This document shows, one piece after another, positions 50,946-60,285 of a stretch of DNA of 64,000 nt. Position numbers and translations under genes: made by a program. The stretch is taken from assembly GCF_030317205.1 (NCBI RefSeq), contig NZ_JASZYB010000003.1:806001-870000 (forward strand). Reading direction: 5' to 3'. The stretch is from Variovorax sp. J2L1-78 (GTDB lineage Bacteria; Pseudomonadota; Gammaproteobacteria; Burkholderiales; Burkholderiaceae_C). The stretch's first letter is position 1. The number at the start of each line of letters is the position of its first letter. The notes below the pieces were generated by a model that saw only the letters and a program-made list of their open reading frames with translations, was not told where the DNA came from and did no database searches.

Positions 50946-52501
50946 GCGCGCGCACCGGCGTGCGCTGCGACCGCACCGCGGGCTGGACGCAATTGCAGGC
51001 GCACTATGCCGAGTCCGGCCGAAGCTTCGACCTGCGCACCGCCTTCGAGACCGACGGTGATGCGCGCTTCGCCGCCTTCAGCGAGGCGGCGCCGCATGTC
51101 TTCGCCGACCTGTCGAAGAACTTGATCGATGCGCGCACCGAAGCGCTGCTGCTGGCGCTGGCGCGCGAATCGGGCCTGGAGGCGCACCGCGACGCGATGT
51201 TCGCCGGCCAGCCGATCAACCGCACCGAAGACCGCGCGGTGATGCATTTCCTGCTGCGCACACCGGTCGACGTCCCCGTGGCCGCGCACAACCAGGCCGC
51301 GCTGGCCGACGTGCATGCCACGCTCGACGCGATGCTGGCGTACGCGGAGCAGGTCCGTGGCGACCACACCATCACCGACGTGGTGAACATCGGCATCGGC
51401 GGCTCCGACCTCGGGCCGCAGATGGCGGTGCTGGCACTCGACGAATTCGTCGCGCCGGGCAAACGCTTCCACTTCGTCTCGAACGTCGACGGGCACGAGC
51501 TGGCCGGCGTGCTCAAGGGCCTGGCGCCCGAACACACGCTGTTCCTGATCGCCTCGAAGACCTTCACCACGGCCGAAACCATGGCCAATGCGCAGTCGGC
51601 CAAGCGCTGGTTCGCGCAGTCGGGCGGGGTCGACGTGGCGCGCCACTTCGCCGCGCTCACCACCAACGTCGAGGCCGCGCGCGCCTTCGGCATCGAGAAG
51701 ACCTTCGGCTTCTGGGACTGGGTGGGCGGGCGCTATTCGTTGTGGTCGGCCATCGGGCTGCCGATCGCGCTGGCCATCGGCGCCGAGGGCTTTCGCGCAT
51801 TGCTGGCCGGCGCGCACGCCATGGACGAGCACTTCCGCACTGCGCCGCTGGCGCAGAACCTCCCGGTGCGCCTCGGCCTGCTCGATGTCTGGTACCGCAA
51901 CTTCCACGGTTTCACCAGCCGCAGCATCGCGCCGTACCACAGCGCGCTCAAGCGCCTGCCGGCCTACCTGCAGCAGCTCGAGATGGAAAGCAACGGCAAG
52001 CAGGTCGACGCCAGTGGCGAAGCGCTGACCTTCGGCACCTCGCCCGTGTTGTGGGGCGAGCCGGGCACCAACGGCCAGCATGCCTATTTCCAGATGCTGC
52101 ACCAGGGCACCGACGTGACCCCGCTGGAATTCGTCGCGGTGCGCGATGCGGCGCACGAGCTGGAGGGCCACCACCCCAAGCTGCTGGCCAACGCGCTCGC
52201 GCAGGCGCAGGCACTGATGGTCGGCCAGGTGGATGCCGGCGGCCACAAGAACTTTCCCGGCAACCGGCCGAGCACCTTCTTCGTGCTGGAGAAGCTCACG
52301 CCCGAAGCCCTCGGTGCCTTCCTTGCGATGTACGAACACCGCGTGTTCACCAGCGGTGCGCTGTGGGGCATCAACAGCTTCGACCAGTGGGGCGTGGAAC
52401 TCGGCAAGGTGCTCGCCAGGGACATCGAGCCGCGGCTGGCCTCGGGCGATACGACCGGGCTGGACGCGTCGACGGCCGGGTTGCTCACGCGCCTGCGCTG
52501 A
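50942..52501 (+). CDS. pgi: Glucose-6-phosphate isomerase
   Basis: A 519-aa PGI interconverting glucose-6-P and fructose-6-P. Signatures are NIGIGGSDLGPQMA, SKTFTTAETM, the PGI signature GGRYSLWSAIGLP, MESNGKQVD, GEPGTNGQHAYFQM with the catalytic His/Glu, and GHKNFPGNRPS plus SFDQWGVELGK at the end. It overlaps tal by 4 bp. As in related bacteria the enzyme links gluconeogenic flux to zwf, since phosphofructokinase is often missing. Confidence 0.97.
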   Translation: MSARTGVRCDRTAGWTQLQAHYAESGRSFDLRTAFETDGDARFAAFSEAAPHVFADLSKNLIDARTEALLLALARESGLEAHRDAMFAGQPINRTEDRAVMHFLLRTPVDVPVAAHNQAALADVHATLDAMLAYAEQVRGDHTITDVVNIGIGGSDLGPQMAVLALDEFVAPGKRFHFVSNVDGHELAGVLKGLAPEHTLFLIASKTFTTAETMANAQSAKRWFAQSGGVDVARHFAALTTNVEAARAFGIEKTFGFWDWVGGRYSLWSAIGLPIALAIGAEGFRALLAGAHAMDEHFRTAPLAQNLPVRLGLLDVWYRNFHGFTSRSIAPYHSALKRLPAYLQQLEMESNGKQVDASGEALTFGTSPVLWGEPGTNGQHAYFQMLHQGTDVTPLEFVAVRDAAHELEGHHPKLLANALAQAQALMVGQVDAGGHKNFPGNRPSTFFVLEKLTPEALGAFLAMYEHRVFTSGALWGINSFDQWGVELGKVLARDIEPRLASGDTTGLDASTAGLLTRLR

Positions 52502-52600
52502 GCGCAGGGAGCTCTTCGGGGCCGCCTGTCATCGGCGACCCGATCCCCGCCGATATGATGGCCCGGGGTCTTCCCGTGGGAACGAAAAAGAGGAGTTGTC

Positions 52601-52933
52601 ATGAATTTTCAACAGGCCGTTGCGACCTGCTTTGCCAAGTACGTGGACTTTTCGGGCCGCGCGTCGCGCGCCGAGTATTGGTGGTTCTTCCTGGCCTATC
52701 TCGTGCTCGCGGTGGTGGGCAGCTTCATCCACCAGTACCTGTACTTCATCGTCGTGCTGGCGTTCATCCTGCCGATGCTCTCGGCCGGCGCGCGCCGGCT
52801 GCACGACATCGGCAAGAGCGGCTGGTGGCTGCTGATCGGGATCATCCCGCTGGTGAACCTCGTGCTGCTGTACTTCGCGGTGCAGCCGAGCGCACCCGAA
52901 TCCAACGAGTACGGCCCGCCGCCGACGGTCTGA
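52601..52933 (+). CDS. DUF805 inner-membrane protein
   Basis: A 110-aa membrane protein typical of DUF805: FSGRASRAEYWWFFLAYLV, then a TM segment (HQYLYFIVVLAFILPMLS), then ARRLHDIGKSGWWLL and a second TM segment (IGIIPLVNLVLLYFAV). There is a very good ribosome site (AAGAGGAGTTGTC) before the ATG at 52601. Function unknown; it stands alone and is ended by a clear terminator. Confidence 0.92.
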   Translation: MNFQQAVATCFAKYVDFSGRASRAEYWWFFLAYLVLAVVGSFIHQYLYFIVVLAFILPMLSAGARRLHDIGKSGWWLLIGIIPLVNLVLLYFAVQPSAPESNEYGPPPTV

Positions 52934-52951
52934 GGCGTTCTCCTGCCACCG

Positions 52952-52976
52952 AAGGGCCGCCGACGCGGCCCTTTTT
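52952..52976 (+). terminator. Terminator after the DUF805 gene
   Basis: AAGGGCCGC, loop CGAC, GCGGCCCTT and a T-run. The opposite flank is not A-rich, so it works mainly on the plus strand. Confidence 0.85.
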
Positions 52977-52990
52977 CATGCGATTTGCCC

Positions 52991-53725
52991 TTAGACGCCG
53001 GTGCCGACCAGCGCGGGCTGGGCGCGGTACACCGCGGGGAACATGCGCTTGAGGTTGTCGACCTTCGGGATGTCGTTGATCACGATGTACGGATGGTCCG
53101 GATGCCGCGTCAGGAAGTCCTGGTGGTACGCCTCGGCGGGATAGAAGCGCTTCTGCAGTTCGATGGTGGTGACGACCGGACGGTTGCCGAAGGTCTTGGC
53201 CTGCGTCAGCTGCGCGATGTAGGCCTGCGCGATGCGCGCCTGCTCGAGGTTCTGCGCAAAGATGGTCGAGCGATACTGGGTGCCGGTGTCCGGCCCCTGG
53301 CGATTGAGCTGCGTGGGATCGTGCGCCACCGAGAAGAAGATCTGCAGCAGGCGTGCGTAGCTGATCTGCCGCGGGTCGTAGCTGATGCGCACCGCTTCCG
53401 CGTGGCCGGTGTTGCCTAGGCCCACGTCATCGTAGCGGGCCGTTTGCTCGGACCCGCCGGCATAACCCGACACCGCGCCGCTCACGCCCTTGACGTGCTG
53501 AAAGACCCCCTGCACGCCCCAGAAGCAGCCACCAGCGATGACGGCCACCTCGCTGGTGCTGCCAGGCGCCACCGCCGGGTCCGTGCCGGGTGCCGGCACC
53601 ACCACCGCCGCTTCGGCCGCGGCCGATGGTCGTGCGGCCAGCCACACCCCGCCGCCGGTCGCCAGCGCCAGGGCCGCCAGCAGCGAACGGCGGCGTTGCA
53701 GTGCAGGAATCGGTGTGGCTTTCAT
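52991..53725 (-). CDS. msrA: Exported peptide-methionine (S)-S-oxide reductase, single-cysteine form
   Basis: A 244-aa MsrA repairing oxidised methionine. The catalytic motif is GGCFWGVQGVF (about residues 65-75), with GYAGGS, GHAEAVRISYDP and TGTQYRS. The N terminus (QRRRSLLAALALATGGG, cleavage near SAAA) is a Sec or Tat-like signal, so the enzyme is periplasmic. The Cys of GCFWG is the only one in the protein: the usual C-terminal recycling cysteines are absent, so regeneration must come from an external thiol or thioredoxin-like partner. The ATG at 53725 is preceded by GGAG. Confidence 0.94.
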   Translation of the reverse strand: MKATPIPALQRRRSLLAALALATGGGVWLAARPSAAAEAAVVVPAPGTDPAVAPGSTSEVAVIAGGCFWGVQGVFQHVKGVSGAVSGYAGGSEQTARYDDVGLGNTGHAEAVRISYDPRQISYARLLQIFFSVAHDPTQLNRQGPDTGTQYRSTIFAQNLEQARIAQAYIAQLTQAKTFGNRPVVTTIELQKRFYPAEAYHQDFLTRHPDHPYIVINDIPKVDNLKRMFPAVYRAQPALVGTGV

Positions 53726-53791
53726 GAGGTGTCTCCGTCGATGGGAAAGCGGCAGTGTCGTTCAACCGGAAGCGCCGTTCTCGCACGCATG

Positions 53792-53823
53792 AAAAAAGCC
53801 CTGCAGCTCGCGCTGCAGGGCTT
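53792..53823 (-). terminator. Terminator of groES-groEL
   Basis: On the minus strand AAGCCCTGCAG pairs with CTGCAGGGCTT (53796-53823) followed by a T6 run (A-run at 53792-53797). It sits 34 bp after the groEL stop. Confidence 0.9.
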
Positions 53824-53856
53824 CGGTTCGGATGCGTGATGCAGCCGCAGGGGCAA

Positions 53857-55509
<1,653 letters not shown>

Positions 55510-55559
55510 GTTGAATTACTCCGAATGATTGATGGAATGAGCGGGAAGAAGGAGAAGAC

Positions 55560-55850
55560 TTACTTCTCGACGACTGCGAACAGGTCGTCTTCCTTCATGA
55601 CCAGCAGCTCGTCGCCGTCGACCTTGACGGTCTGGCCCGAGTACTTGCCGAACAGGACGCGGTCGCCGACCTTGACGGTCAGCGCGGTCAGTTCGCCCTT
55701 GTCCGTGCGCTTGCCCGGGCCGACGGCCAGGACTTCGCCTTGATCGGGCTTTTCGGCGGCTGCGTCGGGGATGACGATGCCAGAGGCGGTCTTGGTTTCG
55801 CTGTCAACACGCTTGACGATCACGCGATCGGCCAAAGGACGAAGTTTCAT
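55560..55850 (-). CDS. groS: Co-chaperonin GroES
   Basis: The 96-aa heptameric lid of GroEL. MKLRPLADRVIVKRVDSETKTASGIVIP is present in two conserved halves (LRPLADRVIVKR; mobile-loop TASGIVIPDAAAEKP), then EVLAVGPGKR, VGDRVLFGKYSG and the ending VVEK. The ATG at 55850 follows AGGAGATGC. Confidence 0.99.
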   Translation of the reverse strand: MKLRPLADRVIVKRVDSETKTASGIVIPDAAAEKPDQGEVLAVGPGKRTDKGELTALTVKVGDRVLFGKYSGQTVKVDGDELLVMKEDDLFAVVEK

Positions 55851-55929
55851 TGCATCTCCTGAATAGAAACGGGGGTTGGGTTCGGGCGCAGGCCAGGGGC
55901 CGGCAGCCCATCGACCGAAAACCGGGTTG

Positions 55930-55956
55930 TTAGCACTCGAGTTCGGTGAGTGCTAA
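55930..55956. promoter_or_regulatory. CIRCE operator (HrcA binding site) of groESL
   Basis: TTAGCACTC (55930-55938), a 9-nt spacer and GAGTGCTAA (55948-55956) match the CIRCE consensus exactly. It lies about 80 bp upstream of the groS ATG, indicating HrcA repression relieved by heat shock. The hrcA gene is not in the window. Confidence 0.97.
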
Positions 55957-56040
55957 TGATACGGGCATTTGGGTGGGTTTCAAGGGGGGGTGGGAGATAG
56001 ATCGGCTTCGTTGCTGCGCAATCTGAGTTTGGACGGAGTC

Positions 56041-56373
56041 ATGCGGATCATCTATGCGCTGGCTACGGCAGCGATGTACGACGCCGAGGTCAAAGCAGAG
56101 AAACGGGCGCGTGGGGCGCTGATCAAGGCCCGTCAAACGATCGCCCTTGCAGCAGCATTCGGCGCCAAGATCGCGAGGTTGGAGTCGCCAGATCTTCAAA
56201 CTAGACGCCCCTCTGTGCTGATTGACCTGCTTAGCGATGTCGCCAGCTCATCACACGCGACATCGAGCGATGCGAGCCTTGCCCAGTCGATGCTTGGCTG
56301 GCTGCTGGTCAACTCGCCGAGATCAACCTTGGCGTCGCGGCATGCTTCCCTGTCGCAAATGGAGCTGTTCTAG
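56041..56373 (+). CDS. Hypothetical protein
   Basis: An ORF of 110 codons from the ATG at 56041 (MRIIYALATAAMYDAEVKAEKRARG), predicted helical with an Ala/Lys/Arg-rich N-terminal half and a Ser-rich second half. No domain is recognised. There is no clear ribosome site; upstream is the groESL control region, oriented away. Base composition is lower than in the core genes, marking the start of the accessory stretch. It precedes the HAD gene by 75 bp on the same strand and could be cotranscribed. Confidence 0.35.
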   Translation: MRIIYALATAAMYDAEVKAEKRARGALIKARQTIALAAAFGAKIARLESPDLQTRRPSVLIDLLSDVASSSHATSSDASLAQSMLGWLLVNSPRSTLASRHASLSQMELF

Positions 56374-56448
56374 CGGGCGCCGACGATGCGATGAGAAATC
56401 TGGCTCTTCAAATCACCGGCCGAACGTGCACTACCTATGGAGAGTGAT

Positions 56449-57084
56449 ATGAAAAGAGAATTTTCAGGCATCAAGGCCGTGGCGTTCGATGTGTACGGGA
56501 CGCTGGTCCAGATCAAGGATCCGAGGCGGCCCTACCGGAGGCTTCTGTCGACGCTGAGCGACATGGGCCGCCCGCCGCGGGCGGACGATGGTGCTCGGGT
56601 GATGTCCGCGGACGTGGGATTGGCCGAGGCCGCTGAACTGCTGGGCATGGTCTTGCCCAGTGATGTGCTCGGCAAGCTGCAGGCCGACCTGGATGCAGAA
56701 CTTGCGAGCGTGAGCCTTTTTGAGGATGTGCTTCCCGCCATACGCTGGCTGAGAGCCTGTGGCATCCGGGTCGGCGTTTGCTCCAATCTGGCTGGCCCAT
56801 ATGCCGCCCCGGTCAAAGCGTTGTTGCCGAAGCTCGATGCGTACGCATGGAGCTTCCAAGTTGGGGCGGTGAAACCAGAACCTCGCATGTACGCTCATCT
56901 GTGTGAAGCCTTGGGCGCGCGACCCGAGCAGGTCGTGATGATCGGTGACACCTTGTTGGCAGACTACGAGGGACCGATCGCTTATGGGATGCACGCTTGC
57001 CACCTCGCCAGGACGCATGTTTCCGCAGCCAAAGTTCGGATTTTCACGTTGGCGGACGTAAAGCGTTTTGTATTCGCCACATGA
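56449..57084 (+). CDS. HAD-superfamily hydrolase (subfamily IA, haloacid-dehalogenase-like)
   Basis: A 211-aa HAD hydrolase: motif I AVAFDVYGTLVQI (Asp nucleophile; Tyr in place of the second Asp, as in L-2-haloacid dehalogenases), motif II VGVCSNLA, motif III Lys in AVKPEPRMY, motif IV VMIGDTLLADYEG. A helical cap lies between about residues 30 and 95. The ATG at 56449 is preferred because GGAG lies 7 bp upstream; an in-frame ATG at 56437 is possible. The substrate is unknown. It is the last familiar enzyme before the unusual genes to the right. Confidence 0.82.
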   Translation: MKREFSGIKAVAFDVYGTLVQIKDPRRPYRRLLSTLSDMGRPPRADDGARVMSADVGLAEAAELLGMVLPSDVLGKLQADLDAELASVSLFEDVLPAIRWLRACGIRVGVCSNLAGPYAAPVKALLPKLDAYAWSFQVGAVKPEPRMYAHLCEALGARPEQVVMIGDTLLADYEGPIAYGMHACHLARTHVSAAKVRIFTLADVKRFVFAT

Positions 57085-57426
57085 CTAGAAGGAAGCGGCA
57101 CTGACCGCAAGATCCCCCGTCGACTTTTGGCCGAATTTCTGGGCGCCGCGCCGTATTCGAGTTGGCGTTGATGGGGCGTGTTCTATAGGCATGTCTACCG
57201 CGCTGAGCGAGCTTCTCCTTCCTTTTGAGTATGACGGCAGCCATGGCCCGTATCCGCGTGGGAATGCGTCGTGACGATGAACATCACCTGGCCGGCCAGT
57301 GCAGCGGCGCACTTTGCCGCGTGGACTCGCGAGCTGCTGCAGTGATCCGGGTGAACGCGATCTGGCTGGCCTGCGACGCTGGACATGCGTGCCGGCGGCG
57401 CGGCGGCGCTGGGCCGCGTGGTCAAC
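57085..57426. other. 342-bp region without a convincing gene
   Basis: Several short open frames exist on both strands, but none has a ribosome site or recognisable sequence. A 22-codon stretch from 57279 (MNITWPASAAAHFAAWTREL) ends at a TGA and could be a gene remnant. Nothing else is seen. Confidence 0.4.
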
Positions 57427-59091
57427 CTATTTGATCAACCCCGAGACAGCCGCCACCGCAAATGTGGCGAACAGCCATCCGGCGGCGATGTGCAATTTCA
57501 GGTAGGCCGTCGTGCGAGGAGTCTTGGGCGTCCAGGCGCCGGCCACGCCGAAGTCGATAATGGGCACCAAGGTGTCTATGGAGTACCAGACCGGCGAGTA
57601 GTCCGTGGTTTGCTTGGGCTCGAGGCGCTGCGGCCTAAGCAGACCTGAACTTGAAGGTTGCTTCGGTGGCTTTGGCTTGGTGCTTTGCATGTGGTCGATA
57701 TTGAATACAACCGCGCCCAACAGGGCGAAGGCGAACAAGGCGACGAGGCTCCTCTCCGGGGCTCGGCCAAATCTGATCAGCCAATCGGAGAGGTAGGAAC
57801 CTGCCTTGGACGCGATGTTTCCGTCCAGGTCACGTTCGCGCCGTTTTCGTTCCACAAAGACTTCGTCAGCCCCTTCCTTGTCGCCGACCGATGAACGGTA
57901 TCGCTCGTAAGCTGCATAGGCATCGGCATTGAAGGCAATTGCGTTGAGGAGGCCTACGGCTGTCAGTCCAGCGTGCTCCTCCTGCTTTCGGGCGAAGAGG
58001 CTGTTGAAGTCAACGCCCTGCCACACCATGGGAGTGAACTTGGGACTTCTTGTCGCGCCGACAAATGCCAGACTCTTGAAGTCGACTTGAGCAAAGCGTG
58101 CGATGTCGGGTAGAGGGCCCCTTAACTCGACTGACTTCAAGAACTTCGTGTCGGTGACCGTGAGGTAGCCGACGCTGGGAGAGACGATCAACATCGTTGC
58201 GATGTCGGAACTCCAAACAGCTATGTCTGGTGGTTCACCGTTCGGCGGCATGGGGTCGGGCCAATCGAGACCGTCGTCCACGAGACCACCTTCCGTAAGC
58301 AAGATAGTCAACCCATCCAGCGAGCTGCTGTTCACGCTGATGTTGGCACCGCGTGGGTCGGTTCCGACGAAGACGCGGCCGCGCTTCATGCGGTTCAAGA
58401 AAATCCTGGAGCCGGGGTCGCGAGAAATTATGGAAAGTCCATTGACGTCATCGGAGGCTTGTACAGTGATTACTACCCGTCCGGGAAACGTGCCCCGAAT
58501 CCCCTGCGGCGCCCTGACTGCATCGAACAGGATGTCTACGTCGTTCCCCTCCACTGTCAAGTCATTGAAGTACACCTCTTTGCTGAAGGAGCTGTTCTTC
58601 ACCGATAACTTCCCCGTAAGCTTGCCGCTCAGGACGGATAGCCCACCGGAGAAGGTCGTCGTCTCAATTGAAACTGGAACGCCGACGTTGCCGCTAATCT
58701 TCAAGTCTTTCAGCTCCGAATCGGAAATCGAGATGGCTGCTGTATAGGTGCAGTCTTCCAGCTTGAGATACGCGGCGGATCGAATGCCGTCGAGCACCAG
58801 TGCAGACGGAAAGGTTGAGCCGTGCACGCGGACGACGGGCGGGACTGCCGTGATTGGGTCGGATGGTGCGCCGAGGACCTTGCGGAGGAACTCAGGTCGC
58901 ACGACGGCATCTTTCCCCGTGAGCGGCGCTGAGCGGGGCGGCCCGCCATACAAGGTCTCAAGGATGCGTTGTTCGGCGAGCGATTTGGGCTTGGGCGCGA
59001 CCCAGCCCGTCAGTGAGGCCGCGTCGGCGGGCCCGGCGGCTAGACCGGTGCAAAGCAGGCAGAGTGATACGAACTTGGAAGCTCTCGTCAT
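57427..59091 (-). CDS. Membrane-anchored exported repeat (beta-helix/pentapeptide-like) protein
   Basis: A 554-aa protein I cannot assign to a named function. It has a Sec signal (FVSLCLLCTGLAAGPADA, about residues 7-24). An extracytoplasmic region of ~330 residues alternates short hydrophobic strands with polar turns (YLKLEDCTYTAAISISDS, GKLSVKNSSFSKEVYFNDL, YLTVTDTKFLKSVELRG), as in pentapeptide-like right-handed helices. A charged linker has ERKRRERDLDGN. Two C-terminal TM segments follow (VALFAFALLGAVVFNI, about 447-462; LHIAAGWLFATFAVAAVSGLI, about 533-553), with YSIDTLVPIIDFG between them. That ending occurs in membrane pentapeptide proteins and resembles channel-like C termini. It is divergent from the 2-TM protein gene at 59247, with 155 bp between. 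Confidence 0.7.
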   Translation of the reverse strand: MTRASKFVSLCLLCTGLAAGPADAASLTGWVAPKPKSLAEQRILETLYGGPPRSAPLTGKDAVVRPEFLRKVLGAPSDPITAVPPVVRVHGSTFPSALVLDGIRSAAYLKLEDCTYTAAISISDSELKDLKISGNVGVPVSIETTTFSGGLSVLSGKLTGKLSVKNSSFSKEVYFNDLTVEGNDVDILFDAVRAPQGIRGTFPGRVVITVQASDDVNGLSIISRDPGSRIFLNRMKRGRVFVGTDPRGANISVNSSSLDGLTILLTEGGLVDDGLDWPDPMPPNGEPPDIAVWSSDIATMLIVSPSVGYLTVTDTKFLKSVELRGPLPDIARFAQVDFKSLAFVGATRSPKFTPMVWQGVDFNSLFARKQEEHAGLTAVGLLNAIAFNADAYAAYERYRSSVGDKEGADEVFVERKRRERDLDGNIASKAGSYLSDWLIRFGRAPERSLVALFAFALLGAVVFNIDHMQSTKPKPPKQPSSSGLLRPQRLEPKQTTDYSPVWYSIDTLVPIIDFGVAGAWTPKTPRTTAYLKLHIAAGWLFATFAVAAVSGLIK

Positions 59092-59246
59092 ATGCGTCGT
59101 CCCTGAGCCGTTGGTCAGCGGGGACTATCTGCCGCGGGGACCGCAGGGGCAACCTAGCTATTGAGTAAGAACTCGAGGCGCTACAGTGACAGGGCCGACC
59201 GACAATGCCACACTTCGCGATCGGGCAATTGAACGAGGAGCGAAAA

Positions 59247-59771
59247 GTGCGTAATCAACATATCTTGATTGTTGCCAGTGCGTTTGCTGTGCTGTCGCAC
59301 CCAGCGTTTGCCCAAGAGGTCGGCGCCGGGCTAGACGAGATGCAGAAGATGCTTACCGCTGAAATCTCTCGCTCTGCCAGTGCCGCGGAATGGGACCATT
59401 TCTGGGAAATCGCCACCAAGTCCGCTCTGTGGGTCACGGTCGTCGCCGTTGCCGCCTTAACGGCATGGATCACCCGGGCCAGCGCCGCCGCTACTTCCGA
59501 TGCTTCAAACGGCTTTCAGTTGGCGAAAGCAGCGTTAGCCGGTGCCACTGCGCTCGTGGCCGTTCTTGGCGGGATCTCCGCCGCCGGTCTTGATTTCGCC
59601 AAGCGAAAGGAGACGTGGCAAATAAGAGAAAACCATCTTCAAACTTGCCTTTATGCGATCAAAAATCCAGCCCGGAAGGGCGAGAACTTTGACGCGGCGA
59701 TCGAGAAGATCAAGGACTGGGGAGACTCCATCGTTGCCGACCGGAATGTTTCATGCGCTCCGAAAGCCTAA
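59247..59771 (+). CDS. Small exported or membrane protein with two TM helices
   Basis: A 174-aa protein starting at a GTG at 59247, chosen because AGGAG lies 7 bp upstream; the longer frame from 59205 has no ribosome site. Signal-like N terminus ILIVASAFAVLSHPAFA-Q (cleavage about residue 22), an amphipathic stretch, then two TM helices (ALWVTVVAVAALTAWI, about 59-74; AALAGATALVAVLGGISAAG, about 94-113) and a C-terminal helical region with FAKRKETWQIRENHL and DAAIEKIKDWGDS. The two-helix hairpin plus long helical tail is reminiscent of SLATT-type effectors, but the cleavable signal argues against a close match. It is divergent from the repeat protein and convergent with the CHAT operon. Confidence 0.65.
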   Translation: MRNQHILIVASAFAVLSHPAFAQEVGAGLDEMQKMLTAEISRSASAAEWDHFWEIATKSALWVTVVAVAALTAWITRASAAATSDASNGFQLAKAALAGATALVAVLGGISAAGLDFAKRKETWQIRENHLQTCLYAIKNPARKGENFDAAIEKIKDWGDSIVADRNVSCAPKA

Positions 59772-60285
59772 GGAGCACGTCGACCGGGGTAAGAAGGTGG
59801 GGCGCATCCGTACTGGTGGCGCAACGCATGCAAAGGGCGGCGACAGCGCTTCGCTTGGTCCACGAGCAGATATTTTGTCCGACACCAAAGAGCCCAGCGA
59901 CGGGCAGAAGAGCTAAGTCTTTTGCAGCGTTGCTCTTCCTTCGGCGTGACGCTCGACGCTAAGCGCATCTTCCTGGGTACGTGCCAAAGAGCCGTGCACC
60001 AAACCGCTTATGCTGCGCCTGCGCACCACCGGTCGCAAAGAAATCTGCTATCTGCGGAAATCCGCAGATGCGGGTTGGACACACGGCAATCGCAAATGGT
60101 CACGCCGGGCGCTTGGCCCTCCCATGGGCAGTTAGCGCAGGAGCCGGAATTGCCAAACTTCTCCTATCGGGCGGCACCGGAACCGTACCGGTCATCAGCC
60201 GATTAGCACCACCGCCGACCGAGAGTGCTGGTCAGCAGATGTGTCAGCAACGATCTGATCGTCTGCGCTTCCATGCCGGCGATCG
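59772..60285. other. 514-bp region between the 2-TM gene and the CHAT operon, with a 20-bp palindrome
   Basis: No convincing gene; overlapping short frames have no ribosome sites or domain features. At 60050-60069 ATCTGCGGA-AA-TCCGCAGAT is a perfect palindrome with a 2-nt centre, possibly an operator or a protein-binding site. No terminator with a T-run was found between the convergent genes. Confidence 0.4.
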
